Part shown: positions 27,252 through 37,867 of the stretch, piece by piece | How the letters are laid out: each line of letters begins with the position of its first letter | How positions within the stretch are numbered: the stretch's first letter is position 1 | Source: Gammaproteobacteria bacterium | Lineage (GTDB): Bacteria > Gemmatimonadota > Gemmatimonadetes > Longimicrobiales > Gaopeijiaceae | Direction of reading: 5' to 3' | Assembly (NCBI GenBank): GCA_028820325.1 | Contig: JAPPJO010000112.1 | Coordinates: 1-62,465, forward strand | Length of the DNA: 62,465 bases | Made by a program: the position numbers and the translations under genes | Notes under the pieces: generated by a model | Database searches by the model: none | What the model saw: the letters and a program-made list of their open reading frames with translations, nothing else | Told to the model about the DNA's origin: nothing

Positions 27252-28634
27252 TCAGGATTCGCGCTGCTCGGCGGACGAGGATCTCTTCTTCACGGGTCTG
27301 ACCACGCACCGATAGCCTTCGGCGCTCAGCACCCGGATGGCGTCTCCCTCGGAGATGAACTCCGAGTCGGCGACGACATCCACCCGCTCGTCGCCGAACT
27401 GGCCGGTCCCGGCGGGGCGCAGATCGGTGAGGGCCACGCCCTCGGACCCCACCAGATCCTCCCGCCGCTCTGCGGACTCGAAGCCGTGCTCGCGGTCGGT
27501 GGCATCCTGGAGCAGGAGGCCGGAGCGCGCGATGTGGCGGCTGCGCGGGAGCCGTCGCAGCAGGGCCCAGGAAGTTACCAGGATGATGACCAGGCTGAGC
27601 GAGACCACGGTGCTTGCCTGCGAGAAGTCGGCAGCCGTGGGCAAACCGCCGAGCATGCTCATGAACACGCCGCCCACAATGGCGGCGATGCCGAGCACGC
27701 CGAGGATGCCGAACCCGGGAATCAGGAGGGCCTCCACCGCGAGGAGCCCGACGCCGCCTCCCACGAGGAGAAGATCGGTCCAGGCGGCCAGCCCGACGAT
27801 GACGTGCGAGCCGAAGTACGCCGACAGGCAGAGGACCCCGACCAACCCAGGGGCGCCGAGCCCGGGGGTGCGGATTTCGATGATGATCCCCAGGAACCCC
27901 AGGGAGAGCAGGAACGGGGCGACGGTCGGGTGGGAGAGGAAGCGCACCAGGCGCTCGGACCAGTTGATCTCGTGCCTGCGGATTGGGGCCTGGGCTGCGC
28001 CCGCGACCTCGAGCACCGCATCGAGGTCGTCGACCGCGCGCGCGTAGCCGATGGCGACGGCCTCCTCGGTCGTCAGCGTGAGCAGCTGCCCCTCCTCCAC
28101 CACGCCGGGAATGGCGATGGCTTCGTCGACCATGGCCTCGGCGACCGCCGGATCGAGTTCCGCGGCCTCGGCCAGCGCGCGCATCTCGCTCCGCATCGCC
28201 GAGACGATCTTCTCGCTGGCCCTCTCTCCAGAGCCGTCCACCGGGGTCGCGGCGCCGATCACCGATCCGGGACGCATGAGGATCCCGTCGGTGGCGAGGG
28301 AGATCAGCGCGCCGGCGGACAGGGCCCGGCGGTTTACGTACGCGTACACCGGAATGCCGGCGTCCGCGATGGCGTCGCCGATGCGTTCGGCGGCGTCCAC
28401 GCGACCTCCGGGAGTGTCGATGTCCAGCACCAGCGCCGCGGCGCCTTCCTCCTCCGCTTCGCGGATGGCCCGCTCGATGGACGGCGCCAGACCGAGCTCG
28501 ATCACGCCGGTGACGGGCACAACCACCACCGGCGCGCGGCCACCGGGCTCCTGCGGGACCTCGCCGACGAATCCCAGACTCGCCCCGGCGGCGACGAAGA
28601 TCCCGCCGGCCATGACACGCATTGACGTCTTCAC
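27252..28634 (-). CDS. nfeD: NfeD-family membrane serine protease (long form)
   Basis: 460-aa membrane protein. A signal-like N-terminus is followed by a ClpP-class serine protease domain (about 35-220) with candidate catalytic Ser106 (RALSAGALI) and Lys142 (ERASEKI), then four or five membrane helices (about 240-370) and a C-terminal NfeD OB-fold domain (about 390-455, VGSEGVALTDLRPAGTGQFGDERVDVV). Long-form NfeD proteins cleave hydrophobic segments of flotillin/stomatin partners and are typically encoded next to them, as here. The frame extends to 29147. GTG at 28634 is chosen because GGAGGAGGG lies nine bases upstream. Confidence 0.92.
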   Translation of the reverse strand: MKTSMRVMAGGIFVAAGASLGFVGEVPQEPGGRAPVVVVPVTGVIELGLAPSIERAIREAEEEGAAALVLDIDTPGGRVDAAERIGDAIADAGIPVYAYVNRRALSAGALISLATDGILMRPGSVIGAATPVDGSGERASEKIVSAMRSEMRALAEAAELDPAVAEAMVDEAIAIPGVVEEGQLLTLTTEEAVAIGYARAVDDLDAVLEVAGAAQAPIRRHEINWSERLVRFLSHPTVAPFLLSLGFLGIIIEIRTPGLGAPGLVGVLCLSAYFGSHVIVGLAAWTDLLLVGGGVGLLAVEALLIPGFGILGVLGIAAIVGGVFMSMLGGLPTAADFSQASTVVSLSLVIILVTSWALLRRLPRSRHIARSGLLLQDATDREHGFESAERREDLVGSEGVALTDLRPAGTGQFGDERVDVVADSEFISEGDAIRVLSAEGYRCVVRPVKKRSSSAEQRES

Positions 28635-28908
28635 CAGTGTCGGCCCTCCTCCGATTGCTGGCCTGCGAATACGGCGCTCCTCCACGGTCTCCTGTAATTC
28701 CCCGGTGCCCGCGCGCCGTTCCGGAAAGCTAGCAGCCCATGGACGAATCCGCGCGTGCACCGCGAGAGCCGGCACTTGCCCGCCGGACCCGGCTCCGGCA
28801 TGGTGCCGGGTGTTGCGAATCCCCGGTCGTGGCCGGCAGCGCCTCTTCCGGTCGCTGCTCCCGTTGTCCTTGCCGACATCCCGATTCCTTACGCTCACGA
28901 TATCAGCC

Positions 28909-31900
28909 ATGCCCGCCATTGCCCGATCCGTCCGACGCCCGCTCACCGCCTTCGCGCTACTGACCTGCGCACTCCCCCTGCCGGGACGCGCCCAGGTCTC
29001 CGTCGCGGACGCGCTTTCCGATCTGACTCTACGGGAGATCGGCCCGGCGGTTGCCGGGGGCCGCATCGCCGACATCGAAGTGAACCCCGCCGACCCGTCC
29101 GTGTGGTATGTGGCGGTCGGTTCGGGCGGCGTGTGGAAGACCACCAACGCGGGCGTTACCTGGACGCCCGTGTTCGACGACCAGCCGTCCTACTCCATCG
29201 GCGACCTGGCGCTCGACCCCGCCAATCCGGAGGTGGTGTGGGCGGGCACCGGAGAGAACGTGAGCGGGCGCCACGTGGCGTGGGGCTCGGGCGTCTACCG
29301 CAGCCGTGACGGGGGCGGCAGCTGGGAGCAGATGGGACTCGCGGACAGCGAGCACATCGGCAAGATCCTCATTCACCCCGACGACGGGAACACCGTGCTG
29401 GTCGCCGCGGAGGGACCGCTCTGGTCGGCCGGCGGCGAGCGCGGCGTCTACCGGACCACCGATGGCGGCAACAGTTGGCAGCAGGTCCTCGCCCTCGACG
29501 AACACACCGGCGTCACCGACATCGAGTTCGCACCCGGCAACCCGGACGTGGTGTACGCCGCGGCCTTCCAGCGCCGGCGCCACGTGTGGGGCTACATGGC
29601 GGGCGGCGCGTCGTCGGGCATCCACAAGTCCACCGACGGGGGCGAGAGCTGGCGCGAGGTGACGCGCGGCCTTCCCTCCGGCGACATGGGCAAGATCGGG
29701 CTCGCGGTCACGCCGGCCGACCCCGACATCGTCTATGCGACCATCGAAGCAAACGACGAAGAGCGCGGCTTCTACCGCTCCACCGACCAGGGCGAGAGCT
29801 GGGAGAAGCGCAACTCCTACATCTCCGGGGGTACCGGACCGCACTACTACCAGGAAATCGAAGCCTCGCCGACGGATGCGGACCTGGTGATCCAGATGGA
29901 CGTGTTCTACCAGATCACGCGCGACGGCGGAGCCACCTTCGCGACCCTGGGAGACGGCCGCCAGAAGCACTCAGACAACCACGCCCTGTGGTTCGACCCC
30001 GAGGACACCCGGCACATGCTGGCGGGGACGGACGCCGGGCTCTACGAGACCTTCGACGAAGGGGAGACCTGGCGCCACTTCCCCAACATGCCCATCTCGC
30101 AGTTCTACAAGGTCGCCGTCTCCAACCGCGAGCCCTTTTCCGAGATCCTGGGCGGGGCGCAGGACCTGGGAACGCTGTGGGGGCCCTCGCGCACCACCAC
30201 CGTTGAAGGCGTGCGCAACTCCGACTGGTATTTCCCGATGGGAGCCGACGGCTACGGGGTGCAGTTCGATCCCTCGGACCCGGACATCCTCTACCTGATG
30301 ACGCAGGTGGGGAACCTGTACCGCGTCGATCGCCGGAGCGAAGAGGCCATCCAGATCCAGCCCCAGCCCGAAGTCGGGGATCCGCCCGAGCGCTGGAACT
30401 GGGATTCCCCGATTCTGGTGAGCCCGCACTCCACGAACCGGCTGTACTTCGCGTCGCAACAGGTCTGGAGAAGCGAGGACCGGGGCGACTCGTGGACGGC
30501 GATCAGCGGCGACCTGACCACCAACACCAATCGCTACGAGCTGCCCTTCATGGGCCGGGTGTGGGAACTCGACGCGCTCCATGACAACGGCGCGATGTCG
30601 ATGTACGCCACCATCACTTCCATCAGCGAGAGCCCGGTCCAGGAGGATGCCCTGTACGTCGGCACCGACGACGGGCTGATCCACTTCAGTCCGGACGGGG
30701 GCGGCAACTGGAGCCGGACCGCGGAGCTTCCGGGGGTCCCCGAGCGCTCCTTCATCAACGATGTCGAGGCCAGCCAGCACGATGCCGCGACGGTGTTCGC
30801 GGTCGCGGACGCGCACAAGATCGGCGACTTCGCGCCCTACATCTTCAGAAGCGACGACAACGGCGAGAGCTGGTCGTCCATCTCCGGAGATCTGGAGGAC
30901 GGAACCATCGCGTGGGCGATCCAGCAGGACCACGAGAACGAGGACCTGCTCTTCCTCGGGGCGGAGTGGGGGCTCTACTTCTCCCCCAACGGGGGCGAGA
31001 ACTGGCACCGCCTTCCGGGCGCGCCCACCATCTCTTTCCGGGACCTCAAGCTGCAGCGGCGGGACGGCGATGTCGTGGGCGCCACGTTCGGGCGGGGCTT
31101 CTACGTGCTGGACGACTATTCCGCGCTGCGCGAGATCGCGGGTGGGGCGCTGGCCGCGGAGGGTGGCGCAGGCGTGTGGCCGGTGCGGGACGCCTGGTGG
31201 TACATCCCCAGCGTTCCCAACCAGGCCCCCGGGCGCCCGACGCTCGGGACCGACGCCTACTCGGCGCCCAACCCGCCCTTCGGGGCCACGCTCACCTACT
31301 TCCTCTCGGAGGTGCCTTCGACGGCCGAGGACCGGCGCGAGGAGGAGGAGCGTGCGATGCGCGAACTGGCCACCGACGTGCCCTTCCCCGGATACGAGAC
31401 GCTGCGCGCTGAAGCCGCCGAGAGCGGACCGCGGGCGCTGGTGCGCGTGTCGGACGCGAGCGGCGACCCGGTGCGCTGGGTCGAGGGCCCCGCGCGTGCG
31501 GGACTGCATCGCATCACCTGGGACCTGCGCAGACCTGCACCCAACCCCATCAACCTGACCACCCCGGCGTTCGTCCCGCCGTGGGCGTCCGCTCCGGCCG
31601 GGCCGCTGGCGCCTCCCGGCGACTACTCGGCGCAACTGGTGCTCGTCACGGCGGAAGGCGTGGAGGAGGTGGGCGGGGCGCAGAGCTTCCGGGTGAAGCC
31701 GGTGCCGAACGCGCCTCCGGGCACCGACTTCGTGGCGGTGGCGGCCTTTCAGCACCGCGTGAGCGAACTGCAGCGGCGCATCGGGGTGGCCAGCTCCGAA
31801 CTCGGGCGCCAGTCGGAGCGCATCGGCTACATGCGCGCCGCCCTGCTGCGCACGCCCGCCGCGGGAGCGGATCTGTTCGGCCGCATCGACGAAGTCGAGC

Positions 31901-32199
31901 AGGAATTCGCCGGCATCCGCCTGCGGCTCCAGGGGGACCAGCTGCGCGGCTCCCTCAACGAGCCCAGCGTGCCGTCGGTCGCCAACCGGGTGGGCAACGT
32001 CCAAGGCGGGCACTGGCAGACCCGCCAGAACCCGACCGCCACCCAGCGGCGCAACATCGAGATCGCCGAGGGAGACCTGGGCGCGGTCGAGCAGGACCTC
32101 GCGGGCATCATCGAGGGGGCGCTGGCCGAACTGGAGGAGGCGCTGGCCGCCGCGGGCGCTCCCTGGACGCCCGGCCGCCCCATCGGTCCGTCGAACTGA
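28909..32199 (+). CDS. Secreted BNR/VPS10-like beta-propeller protein
   Basis: 1096-aa exported protein of the sortilin/VPS10-like family often labelled glycosyl hydrolase without proof. A signal peptide (about residues 1-26, ending GRAQ) precedes many Asp-box/BNR blades with the pattern S-x-D-x-G-x-S/T-W: SRDGGGSWE, TTDGGNSWQ, STDGGESWR, STDQGESWE, SEDRGDSWT, SDDNGESWS, SPNGGENWH. After about residue 800 an Ig-like segment (LVRVSDASGDPVRWVEGP, HRITWDLRRPAPNP) and a C-terminal helical region follow. It probably binds or processes extracellular peptides or glycans. The upstream open frame is ignored because ATG at 28909 starts the signal peptide. Confidence 0.85.
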   Translation: MPAIARSVRRPLTAFALLTCALPLPGRAQVSVADALSDLTLREIGPAVAGGRIADIEVNPADPSVWYVAVGSGGVWKTTNAGVTWTPVFDDQPSYSIGDLALDPANPEVVWAGTGENVSGRHVAWGSGVYRSRDGGGSWEQMGLADSEHIGKILIHPDDGNTVLVAAEGPLWSAGGERGVYRTTDGGNSWQQVLALDEHTGVTDIEFAPGNPDVVYAAAFQRRRHVWGYMAGGASSGIHKSTDGGESWREVTRGLPSGDMGKIGLAVTPADPDIVYATIEANDEERGFYRSTDQGESWEKRNSYISGGTGPHYYQEIEASPTDADLVIQMDVFYQITRDGGATFATLGDGRQKHSDNHALWFDPEDTRHMLAGTDAGLYETFDEGETWRHFPNMPISQFYKVAVSNREPFSEILGGAQDLGTLWGPSRTTTVEGVRNSDWYFPMGADGYGVQFDPSDPDILYLMTQVGNLYRVDRRSEEAIQIQPQPEVGDPPERWNWDSPILVSPHSTNRLYFASQQVWRSEDRGDSWTAISGDLTTNTNRYELPFMGRVWELDALHDNGAMSMYATITSISESPVQEDALYVGTDDGLIHFSPDGGGNWSRTAELPGVPERSFINDVEASQHDAATVFAVADAHKIGDFAPYIFRSDDNGESWSSISGDLEDGTIAWAIQQDHENEDLLFLGAEWGLYFSPNGGENWHRLPGAPTISFRDLKLQRRDGDVVGATFGRGFYVLDDYSALREIAGGALAAEGGAGVWPVRDAWWYIPSVPNQAPGRPTLGTDAYSAPNPPFGATLTYFLSEVPSTAEDRREEEERAMRELATDVPFPGYETLRAEAAESGPRALVRVSDASGDPVRWVEGPARAGLHRITWDLRRPAPNPINLTTPAFVPPWASAPAGPLAPPGDYSAQLVLVTAEGVEEVGGAQSFRVKPVPNAPPGTDFVAVAAFQHRVSELQRRIGVASSELGRQSERIGYMRAALLRTPAAGADLFGRIDEVEQEFAGIRLRLQGDQLRGSLNEPSVPSVANRVGNVQGGHWQTRQNPTATQRRNIEIAEGDLGAVEQDLAGIIEGALAELEEALAAAGAPWTPGRPIGPSN

Positions 32200-32280
32200 A
32201 GGGTTTTGGTCTGCCGGCAGGCTCCGAGCCCGGATCGGATCCGCCCCCTCTTGCGGGTCCCCGGGCCGGAGCCGTGGCAC

Positions 32281-32286
32281 TATAAT
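32281..32286 (+). promoter_or_regulatory. Consensus -10 box before the beta-oxidation operon
   Basis: A perfect TATAAT lies 51 bases before the first gene of the operon in otherwise GC-rich sequence. No good TTGACA-like element is found 16-18 bases upstream (TTGCGG is 24 bases away), so an activator or a non-standard -35 may be involved. Confidence 0.45.
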
Positions 32287-32336
32287 TGTGCGCCGATTCG
32301 AGAAGCCAACGCAGCCATCACCACGGAGAAAACCGC

Positions 32337-33137
32337 ATGACCGACCAGACCCTGGTCCACTACGACGTCCAGGACGGCGTCTGCATCCTGACCCTCGACG
32401 ATCCCCCGGCGAACACCTACACCTACCAGATGATGCAGCAGCTGGACGCCTGCATCCTTCGCGCGCGCATGGACGAGGACGCGCACGTCATCGTGCTCAC
32501 CGGCAAGGGCGACAAGTTCTTCAGCGCCGGCGCGAGCATCGGGATGCTGAACGAGGTCACGCCGACCTTCAAATACTTCTTCTGCCTGCACGCGAATGAG
32601 ACCCTGAACCGACTCGAGCACACCCCGAAGCTCACCATCGGCGCGCTCAACGGGCACACCGTGGGCGGCGGGCTCGAGATCGCGATGGCCTGCGACCTGC
32701 GGGTGGCCCGCGCGGGCGGTTCCCGCATCGGGCTTCCCGAGATCAACCTGGGCGTGTTGCCCGGCACCGGCGGCACCCAGCGGCTCGCGAGGCTGGTCGG
32801 CAAATCACGCTCCATCGAGATGATGACCACGGGCCAGCTCTTCGGCTTCGCCGAGGCCCTCGACCACGGCATCATCAATCGCGTGATCGAGGCCGACTCG
32901 GGCGACGACTTCATGGGCAAGGTCCTGGAGTTCGCGGGGCAGTTCACCCCGCCCGCCAAGGCCTCGAAGGCGGTGGGCCTCATCAAGAGATCCGTCCAGA
33001 CGGGCGCCGAAATCCCCTTCGAGACCGGCCTGGCCGTCGAGCGCGAGCTCCAGCAGCAGCTCTTCCAGAGCGACGACGCCACGGAGGGAATCGCCGCCTA
33101 CGTCGAGAAGCGCCGCGCCGCCTTCCAGGGCAAATAG
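32337..33137 (+). CDS. Enoyl-CoA hydratase/isomerase family protein
   Basis: 266-aa crotonase-fold enzyme, first gene of an eight-gene operon. Oxyanion-hole segments are FSAGASIGM and NGHTVGGGLEIAMACD, and both hydratase glutamates are present (E114 in GGLE, E135 in GLPEINLGVLPGTGG), so true trans-2-enoyl-CoA hydration is plausible. The start ATG at 32337 has GGAG eight bases upstream; the frame is open further 5' but without a ribosome site. Five bases separate it from the aldehyde dehydrogenase. The substrate chain is unknown. Confidence 0.92.
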   Translation: MTDQTLVHYDVQDGVCILTLDDPPANTYTYQMMQQLDACILRARMDEDAHVIVLTGKGDKFFSAGASIGMLNEVTPTFKYFFCLHANETLNRLEHTPKLTIGALNGHTVGGGLEIAMACDLRVARAGGSRIGLPEINLGVLPGTGGTQRLARLVGKSRSIEMMTTGQLFGFAEALDHGIINRVIEADSGDDFMGKVLEFAGQFTPPAKASKAVGLIKRSVQTGAEIPFETGLAVERELQQQLFQSDDATEGIAAYVEKRRAAFQGK

Positions 33138-33141
33138 CGGG

Positions 33142-34599
33142 ATGAGCGGCGTGCCCACACGCGGTCTCTGGATCGACAACGAGATGGTGGCGTCTGCTTC
33201 CGGGGCCACCTTCGCGACCACCAATCCCGCGACCGGCGAGGTGCTCGCCGAGGTCGCAGAGGCAACCGGGGAGGATGTGGCGAGGGCGGTGGAGTCGGCG
33301 CACGCCGCGCTCGCGTCGAAGGCCTGGCGCCGCACCGACACCCACAAGCGCTCGCGCCTGCTCTGGCGGCTGGCGGACCTGATCGAGCGCGACGCCCAGC
33401 TCATCGCGGAAACGGAGACCCGCGACAACGGCAAGCCCATCTTCGAATCGCGCTACGTCGACGTGCCCAGCGTGGTCGAGAACTTCCGCTACTTCGCGGG
33501 GCTGGCCGACAAGATCCAGGGCGAGACCATCCCTGTGAAGGGACCGTTTCTGAACTACACCCTGCGCGAGCCCGTGGGAGTGGTAGGGTGCATCGTGCCG
33601 TGGAATTTCCCGCTATCGCTCGCCGCCTGGAAGGTTGCGCCGGCGCTGGCGTGCGGCAACGCGGTCGTGCTGAAGCCGGCCATGGAAACGCCCCTCACCG
33701 CCCTGCTGCTGGGCGAGCTGGCGGCGGAGGCGGGCTTTCCGCCCGGCATCCTGAACGTCGTCCCGGGGCGCGGCACGCGAGCCGGAGCGGCCATGGTGCG
33801 CCATCCCGGAGTGGACGCCATCGCATTTACGGGCTCGACCGAGGTCGGCAAGACGATCATGCGGGAGGCGGCGGAGACGCTGAAGAAGGTCTCCCTGGAG
33901 CTGGGCGGCAAGTCGCCCAACATCGTCTTCGCGGACGCCGACCTGGGGAGCGCGGTGCGTGGCGCCAACACCGGCATCTTCTACGGAAAGGGCGAGGTGT
34001 GCGCGGCGGGGTCGCGCATCCTGGTGCAGGAGTCGGTCTACGAGGAGTTCCTGGACGGGCTTGCGGCGCGCGCGGACAAGATGGCTGTGGGCGACCCGAT
34101 GGGCCCGAAGACGCGCATGGGCGCGATCGTGAGCCGCAGGCAGCGGGACGTGGTGCTCGGCTACATCGAGGCCGGCAAGGCGGACGGCGCCCGCTTGGTG
34201 ACGGGGGGCGAGGCCGCCACGGTCGACGAAAAGGGCAACTTCGTGCAGGCGACCATCTTCGCGGACGTCACCCCCGACATGCGCATCGCGCAGGAAGAGA
34301 TCTTCGGGCCGGTGGCGGCGGTCATCCCGTTCTCGGATACCGCCGACGCCATCGAGAAGGCCAACCAGACCATCTACGGGCTGGCGGCCGGGATCTGGAC
34401 CCGCGACGTGGGCCGGGCGCACCGCATTGCCCGCGAGATCAAGGCCGGCACCGTGTGGATCAACACGTACAACCAGTACGACTCGGGATCCCCCTTCGGC
34501 GGATACAAGCAGAGCGGCTTTGGTCGCGACCTCGGATACCAGGCCGCGCTGGACAAGTACACCCAGGTGAAGAGCGTCTGGGTGGCGCTGGACGGATGA
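33142..34599 (+). CDS. NAD(P)-dependent aldehyde dehydrogenase
   Basis: 485-aa aldehyde dehydrogenase oxidising an aldehyde to the acid. Catalytic and cofactor residues are visible: Asn155 (PWNFP), Lys178 (LKPAMETP), Glu253 (LELGGKSPN), Cys287 (GKGEVCAAGSR), plus GSTEVGK for the nucleotide and the late EEIFGPV block. Length and motifs fit the betaine/phenylacetaldehyde/general ALDH group. Its stop overlaps a start codon (ATGA at 34596-34599) that begins the mini-ORF chain leading to the thiolase. In this context it could feed an aldehyde-derived acid into beta-oxidation. Confidence 0.94.
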   Translation: MSGVPTRGLWIDNEMVASASGATFATTNPATGEVLAEVAEATGEDVARAVESAHAALASKAWRRTDTHKRSRLLWRLADLIERDAQLIAETETRDNGKPIFESRYVDVPSVVENFRYFAGLADKIQGETIPVKGPFLNYTLREPVGVVGCIVPWNFPLSLAAWKVAPALACGNAVVLKPAMETPLTALLLGELAAEAGFPPGILNVVPGRGTRAGAAMVRHPGVDAIAFTGSTEVGKTIMREAAETLKKVSLELGGKSPNIVFADADLGSAVRGANTGIFYGKGEVCAAGSRILVQESVYEEFLDGLAARADKMAVGDPMGPKTRMGAIVSRRQRDVVLGYIEAGKADGARLVTGGEAATVDEKGNFVQATIFADVTPDMRIAQEEIFGPVAAVIPFSDTADAIEKANQTIYGLAAGIWTRDVGRAHRIAREIKAGTVWINTYNQYDSGSPFGGYKQSGFGRDLGYQAALDKYTQVKSVWVALDG

Positions 34600-34646
34600 G
34601 GGCCCAGGTCGAATGAGGGCGGCCGACCGATGAGGGCGGTGGACGC

Positions 34647-34663
<17 letters not shown>
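34596..34663 (+). repeat. Four 17-bp units carrying start codons between ALDH and thiolase genes
   Basis: Start codons fall exactly every 17 bases: ATG at 34596, 34613 and 34630, then the thiolase GTG at 34647. Units share ATGAGGGC(G/C) followed by a variable part. Because 17 is not a multiple of three, each start is in a new frame. The three ATGs open six-codon peptides (MRAQVE, MRAADR, MRAVDA), each ending in a TGA that overlaps the next start as ATGA or GTGA. Each unit also brings a GAGGG that could act as ribosome binding site for the following start. The layout looks like a termination-reinitiation relay. Confidence 0.85.
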
Positions 34664-35843
<1,180 letters not shown>

Positions 35844-35850
35844 CCGGCCC

Positions 35851-36741
35851 GTGGACAGCCGGCACGCCACCGCCAACCGGATCGAGCGCGTCACCGTCCT
35901 GGGCGCCGGGGTCATGGGCCACGGCATCGCCCAGGTGGCGGCCATGGCCGGGCACCGGGTCACCCTTCACGACCCCGACGCGGGGGCGGCCGACCGCGGC
36001 CTCGCGCGGATGCGCGCGAATCTGGACAAGGGCGTGTCCCTCGGAAAGGTGAGCGAAGAAGGCCGAACAGCCGCCCTCGACCGAATCGCGCTCGCGCCCT
36101 CGTTGGCGACCGCCTGCGCGGAGGCCGACCTGGTGGTGGAGGCCGCGCCCGAGCGCATGGAGCTGAAACGGAGCCTCTTCCGCGATGTGGAAGCCGCCGC
36201 TCGCCCATCGGCGCTGCTCGCGACCAACACCTCTTCCCTCAGCATCGACGCGATCGCCGAGGTGCTGGCCGAGCCGGGCCACTTCCTGGGGCTGCACTTC
36301 TTCAACCCGGTGCACCTGATGGCGCTGGTGGAGGTCGTGCGCGGCAGCCGCACCGACGAGGCCGCCCTGGACGCCGGCGTGGCATTCGCGCGCGGGCTGG
36401 GCAAGGAGCCCATCGTCGTCCGCGACGCCCCCGGCTTCGCCTCCTCCCGGCTCGGGGTGGCCCTGGGGCTGGAAGCCATGCGCATGGTTGAGGAGGGCGT
36501 GGCCGATCCCGCCGCCATCGACAAGGCCATGGAACTGGGTTACCGCCACCCCATGGGCCCGCTCCGGCTCACCGACCTGGTGGGGCTCGACGTTCGGCTG
36601 GCGATCGCCGAGTATCTGCACGAGAAGCTGGGCGGCGAGCGCTACCGACCTCCCGCCATCTTGCGACGCATGGTGGAAGAGGGGAAGCTCGGGAGGAAGT
36701 CGGGAGAAGGCTTCTACCGCTGGGACAAGGAGAAACGGTGA
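35851..36741 (+). CDS. 3-hydroxyacyl-CoA dehydrogenase
   Basis: 296-aa NAD-dependent enzyme oxidising a 3-hydroxyacyl-CoA to the 3-oxo form. The Rossmann motif VLGAGVMGHGIAQVAAMAGHRVTLHD is at the N-terminus. ATNTSSLSI, HFFNPVHLMALVEVV (catalytic His) and the second-domain DAPGFASSRLGVALGLEAMRMVEEG complete the 3-hydroxybutyryl-CoA dehydrogenase pattern. Size fits the monofunctional Hbd/PaaH type. It begins with GTG seven bases after the thiolase, and its stop overlaps the next start (GTGA). Confidence 0.94.
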   Translation: MDSRHATANRIERVTVLGAGVMGHGIAQVAAMAGHRVTLHDPDAGAADRGLARMRANLDKGVSLGKVSEEGRTAALDRIALAPSLATACAEADLVVEAAPERMELKRSLFRDVEAAARPSALLATNTSSLSIDAIAEVLAEPGHFLGLHFFNPVHLMALVEVVRGSRTDEAALDAGVAFARGLGKEPIVVRDAPGFASSRLGVALGLEAMRMVEEGVADPAAIDKAMELGYRHPMGPLRLTDLVGLDVRLAIAEYLHEKLGGERYRPPAILRRMVEEGKLGRKSGEGFYRWDKEKR

Positions 36742-37595
36742 CGGCCAGGGGGACCGGCAACAGCCGGACGGACGCTGACGGCAAACGCGGGACGCTGACG
36801 GCCTCGGCGGGCGGACCGAGCTACGAGACCATCGTGGTCGAGCGCGAGGGCTCCGTCGGGACCGTGCGCATCAACCGGCCCGACAAGCTGAACGCCCTCA
36901 ACGCGGTGGTGCGGCGCGAGATCGCGCAGGCGATGGACCGGCTCGCCGATGACGACGCGGTGCGGGTCGCCATCCTGTGCGGGACCGGCGAGAAAGCCTT
37001 CGCGGCGGGCGCCGACGTCTCCGAGTTCGCGGGGCGCACCGCCGGCGAGCAGCGGGAGGTCTACCGGCGCCGGCGCGTGTACGACGCCGTTGCCGCCTTC
37101 CCGAAGCCCCTCATCGCCGCCATCCACGGCTTCTGCCTGGGGGGCGGGGTCGAGTTGGCGCTCGCCTGCGACGTGCGCGTGGCCGACCCGAGCGCCCGCT
37201 TCGGCCAGTTCGAGATTCGGCTGGGGCTGATTCCGGGGGCCGGCGGCACCCAGCGCCTGGCCCGGCTGGTGGGGCCGGGACAGGCCGCCCGCATCGCCCT
37301 GAGCGGCGACGTGGTCGACGCCGCCGAGGCCCACCGCATCGGCCTGGTGGAGATCCTCGCCGACGAGGGCGAGCACCTCGAGCGGGCCCGGGAGCTGGCG
37401 GGACGCATGGCGCGCTGGAGCCCGTTCGCGCTCGGGCTGGTCAAGGAGTCGCTCCGGGCCGCCGCCGAGACCCCGCTGGCCGAGGGACTGGCGCTGGAAA
37501 AGGAGCTCTTCCTCGCCGCCTTCGCGAGCCACGACGGCCGCGAGGGCGTGCGTGCCTTCGTCGAGAAGCGCCGCCCGGAGTTCCGCGGACGATGA
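36738..37595 (+). CDS. Enoyl-CoA hydratase/isomerase family protein
   Basis: 285-aa crotonase-fold protein and second hydratase of the operon. NRPDKLNALNAVVRREI, FAAGADVSEFAG and HGFCLGGGVELALACD form the oxyanion hole and first Glu. FGQFEIRLGLIPGAGGTQRLARLVG has the second Glu, so both catalytic acids are present. The N-terminal 25 residues (GTGNSRTDADGKRGTLTASAGG) are a non-conserved, disordered extension encoded by DNA with a short direct repeat (ACGCTGACGGC twice, 20 bases apart). The true start could therefore lie downstream. GTG overlaps the preceding stop. Confidence 0.92.
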   Translation: MTARGTGNSRTDADGKRGTLTASAGGPSYETIVVEREGSVGTVRINRPDKLNALNAVVRREIAQAMDRLADDDAVRVAILCGTGEKAFAAGADVSEFAGRTAGEQREVYRRRRVYDAVAAFPKPLIAAIHGFCLGGGVELALACDVRVADPSARFGQFEIRLGLIPGAGGTQRLARLVGPGQAARIALSGDVVDAAEAHRIGLVEILADEGEHLERARELAGRMARWSPFALGLVKESLRAAAETPLAEGLALEKELFLAAFASHDGREGVRAFVEKRRPEFRGR

Positions 37596-37867
37596 ACCGG
37601 GTGAAGCTGGTGCGCGCCGCGACCACGATCTACTTCGTGCTCTTCCTGGTCTTCGTCACATGGCCGGGCTTCGTCCCCTTCAACCGTCCTCTGCCGCTGC
37701 TGCTGGGCCTCCCATTCAACATGGCCGCGATCGGGCTCTGGGTGGGGTTCGGGGCGGTGGTGCTCTTCGTGCTGGACCGCTCGGAGGAACGGAACCGCGC
37801 TGGCGGGCCGGCGGGAGACGCCCGAGGCCGGCCGGGACAGGACTCGCGGGCCGGAGGTGCCGGGTAG
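37592..37867 (+). CDS. DUF3311 small membrane protein
   Basis: 91-aa protein with two predicted membrane helices (about residues 9-28, ATTIYFVLFLVFVTWPGF, and 36-62, LLLGLPFNMAAIGLWVGFGAVVLFVLD) and a Gly/Arg-rich cytoplasmic tail. DUF3311 proteins are commonly encoded immediately before a sodium:solute symporter, as here: its stop abuts the symporter ATG directly. Its own ATG overlaps the preceding stop (ATGA). It is probably an accessory or stability subunit of the symporter. Family assignment rests on size, topology and context. Confidence 0.8.
   Translation: MNRVKLVRAATTIYFVLFLVFVTWPGFVPFNRPLPLLLGLPFNMAAIGLWVGFGAVVLFVLDRSEERNRAGGPAGDARGRPGQDSRAGGAG

Noticed and set aside
28051..28908. 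N-terminal extension of the BNR/VPS10-like protein
   Set aside because: It overlaps nfeD in antisense and would bury the signal peptide that begins at 28909.
36771..36805. ACGCTGACGGC direct repeat, 20-base spacing
   Set aside because: Located in the non-conserved N-terminal extension of the hydratase. Two copies only and no stop/start chain as at 34596, so probably simple slippage.
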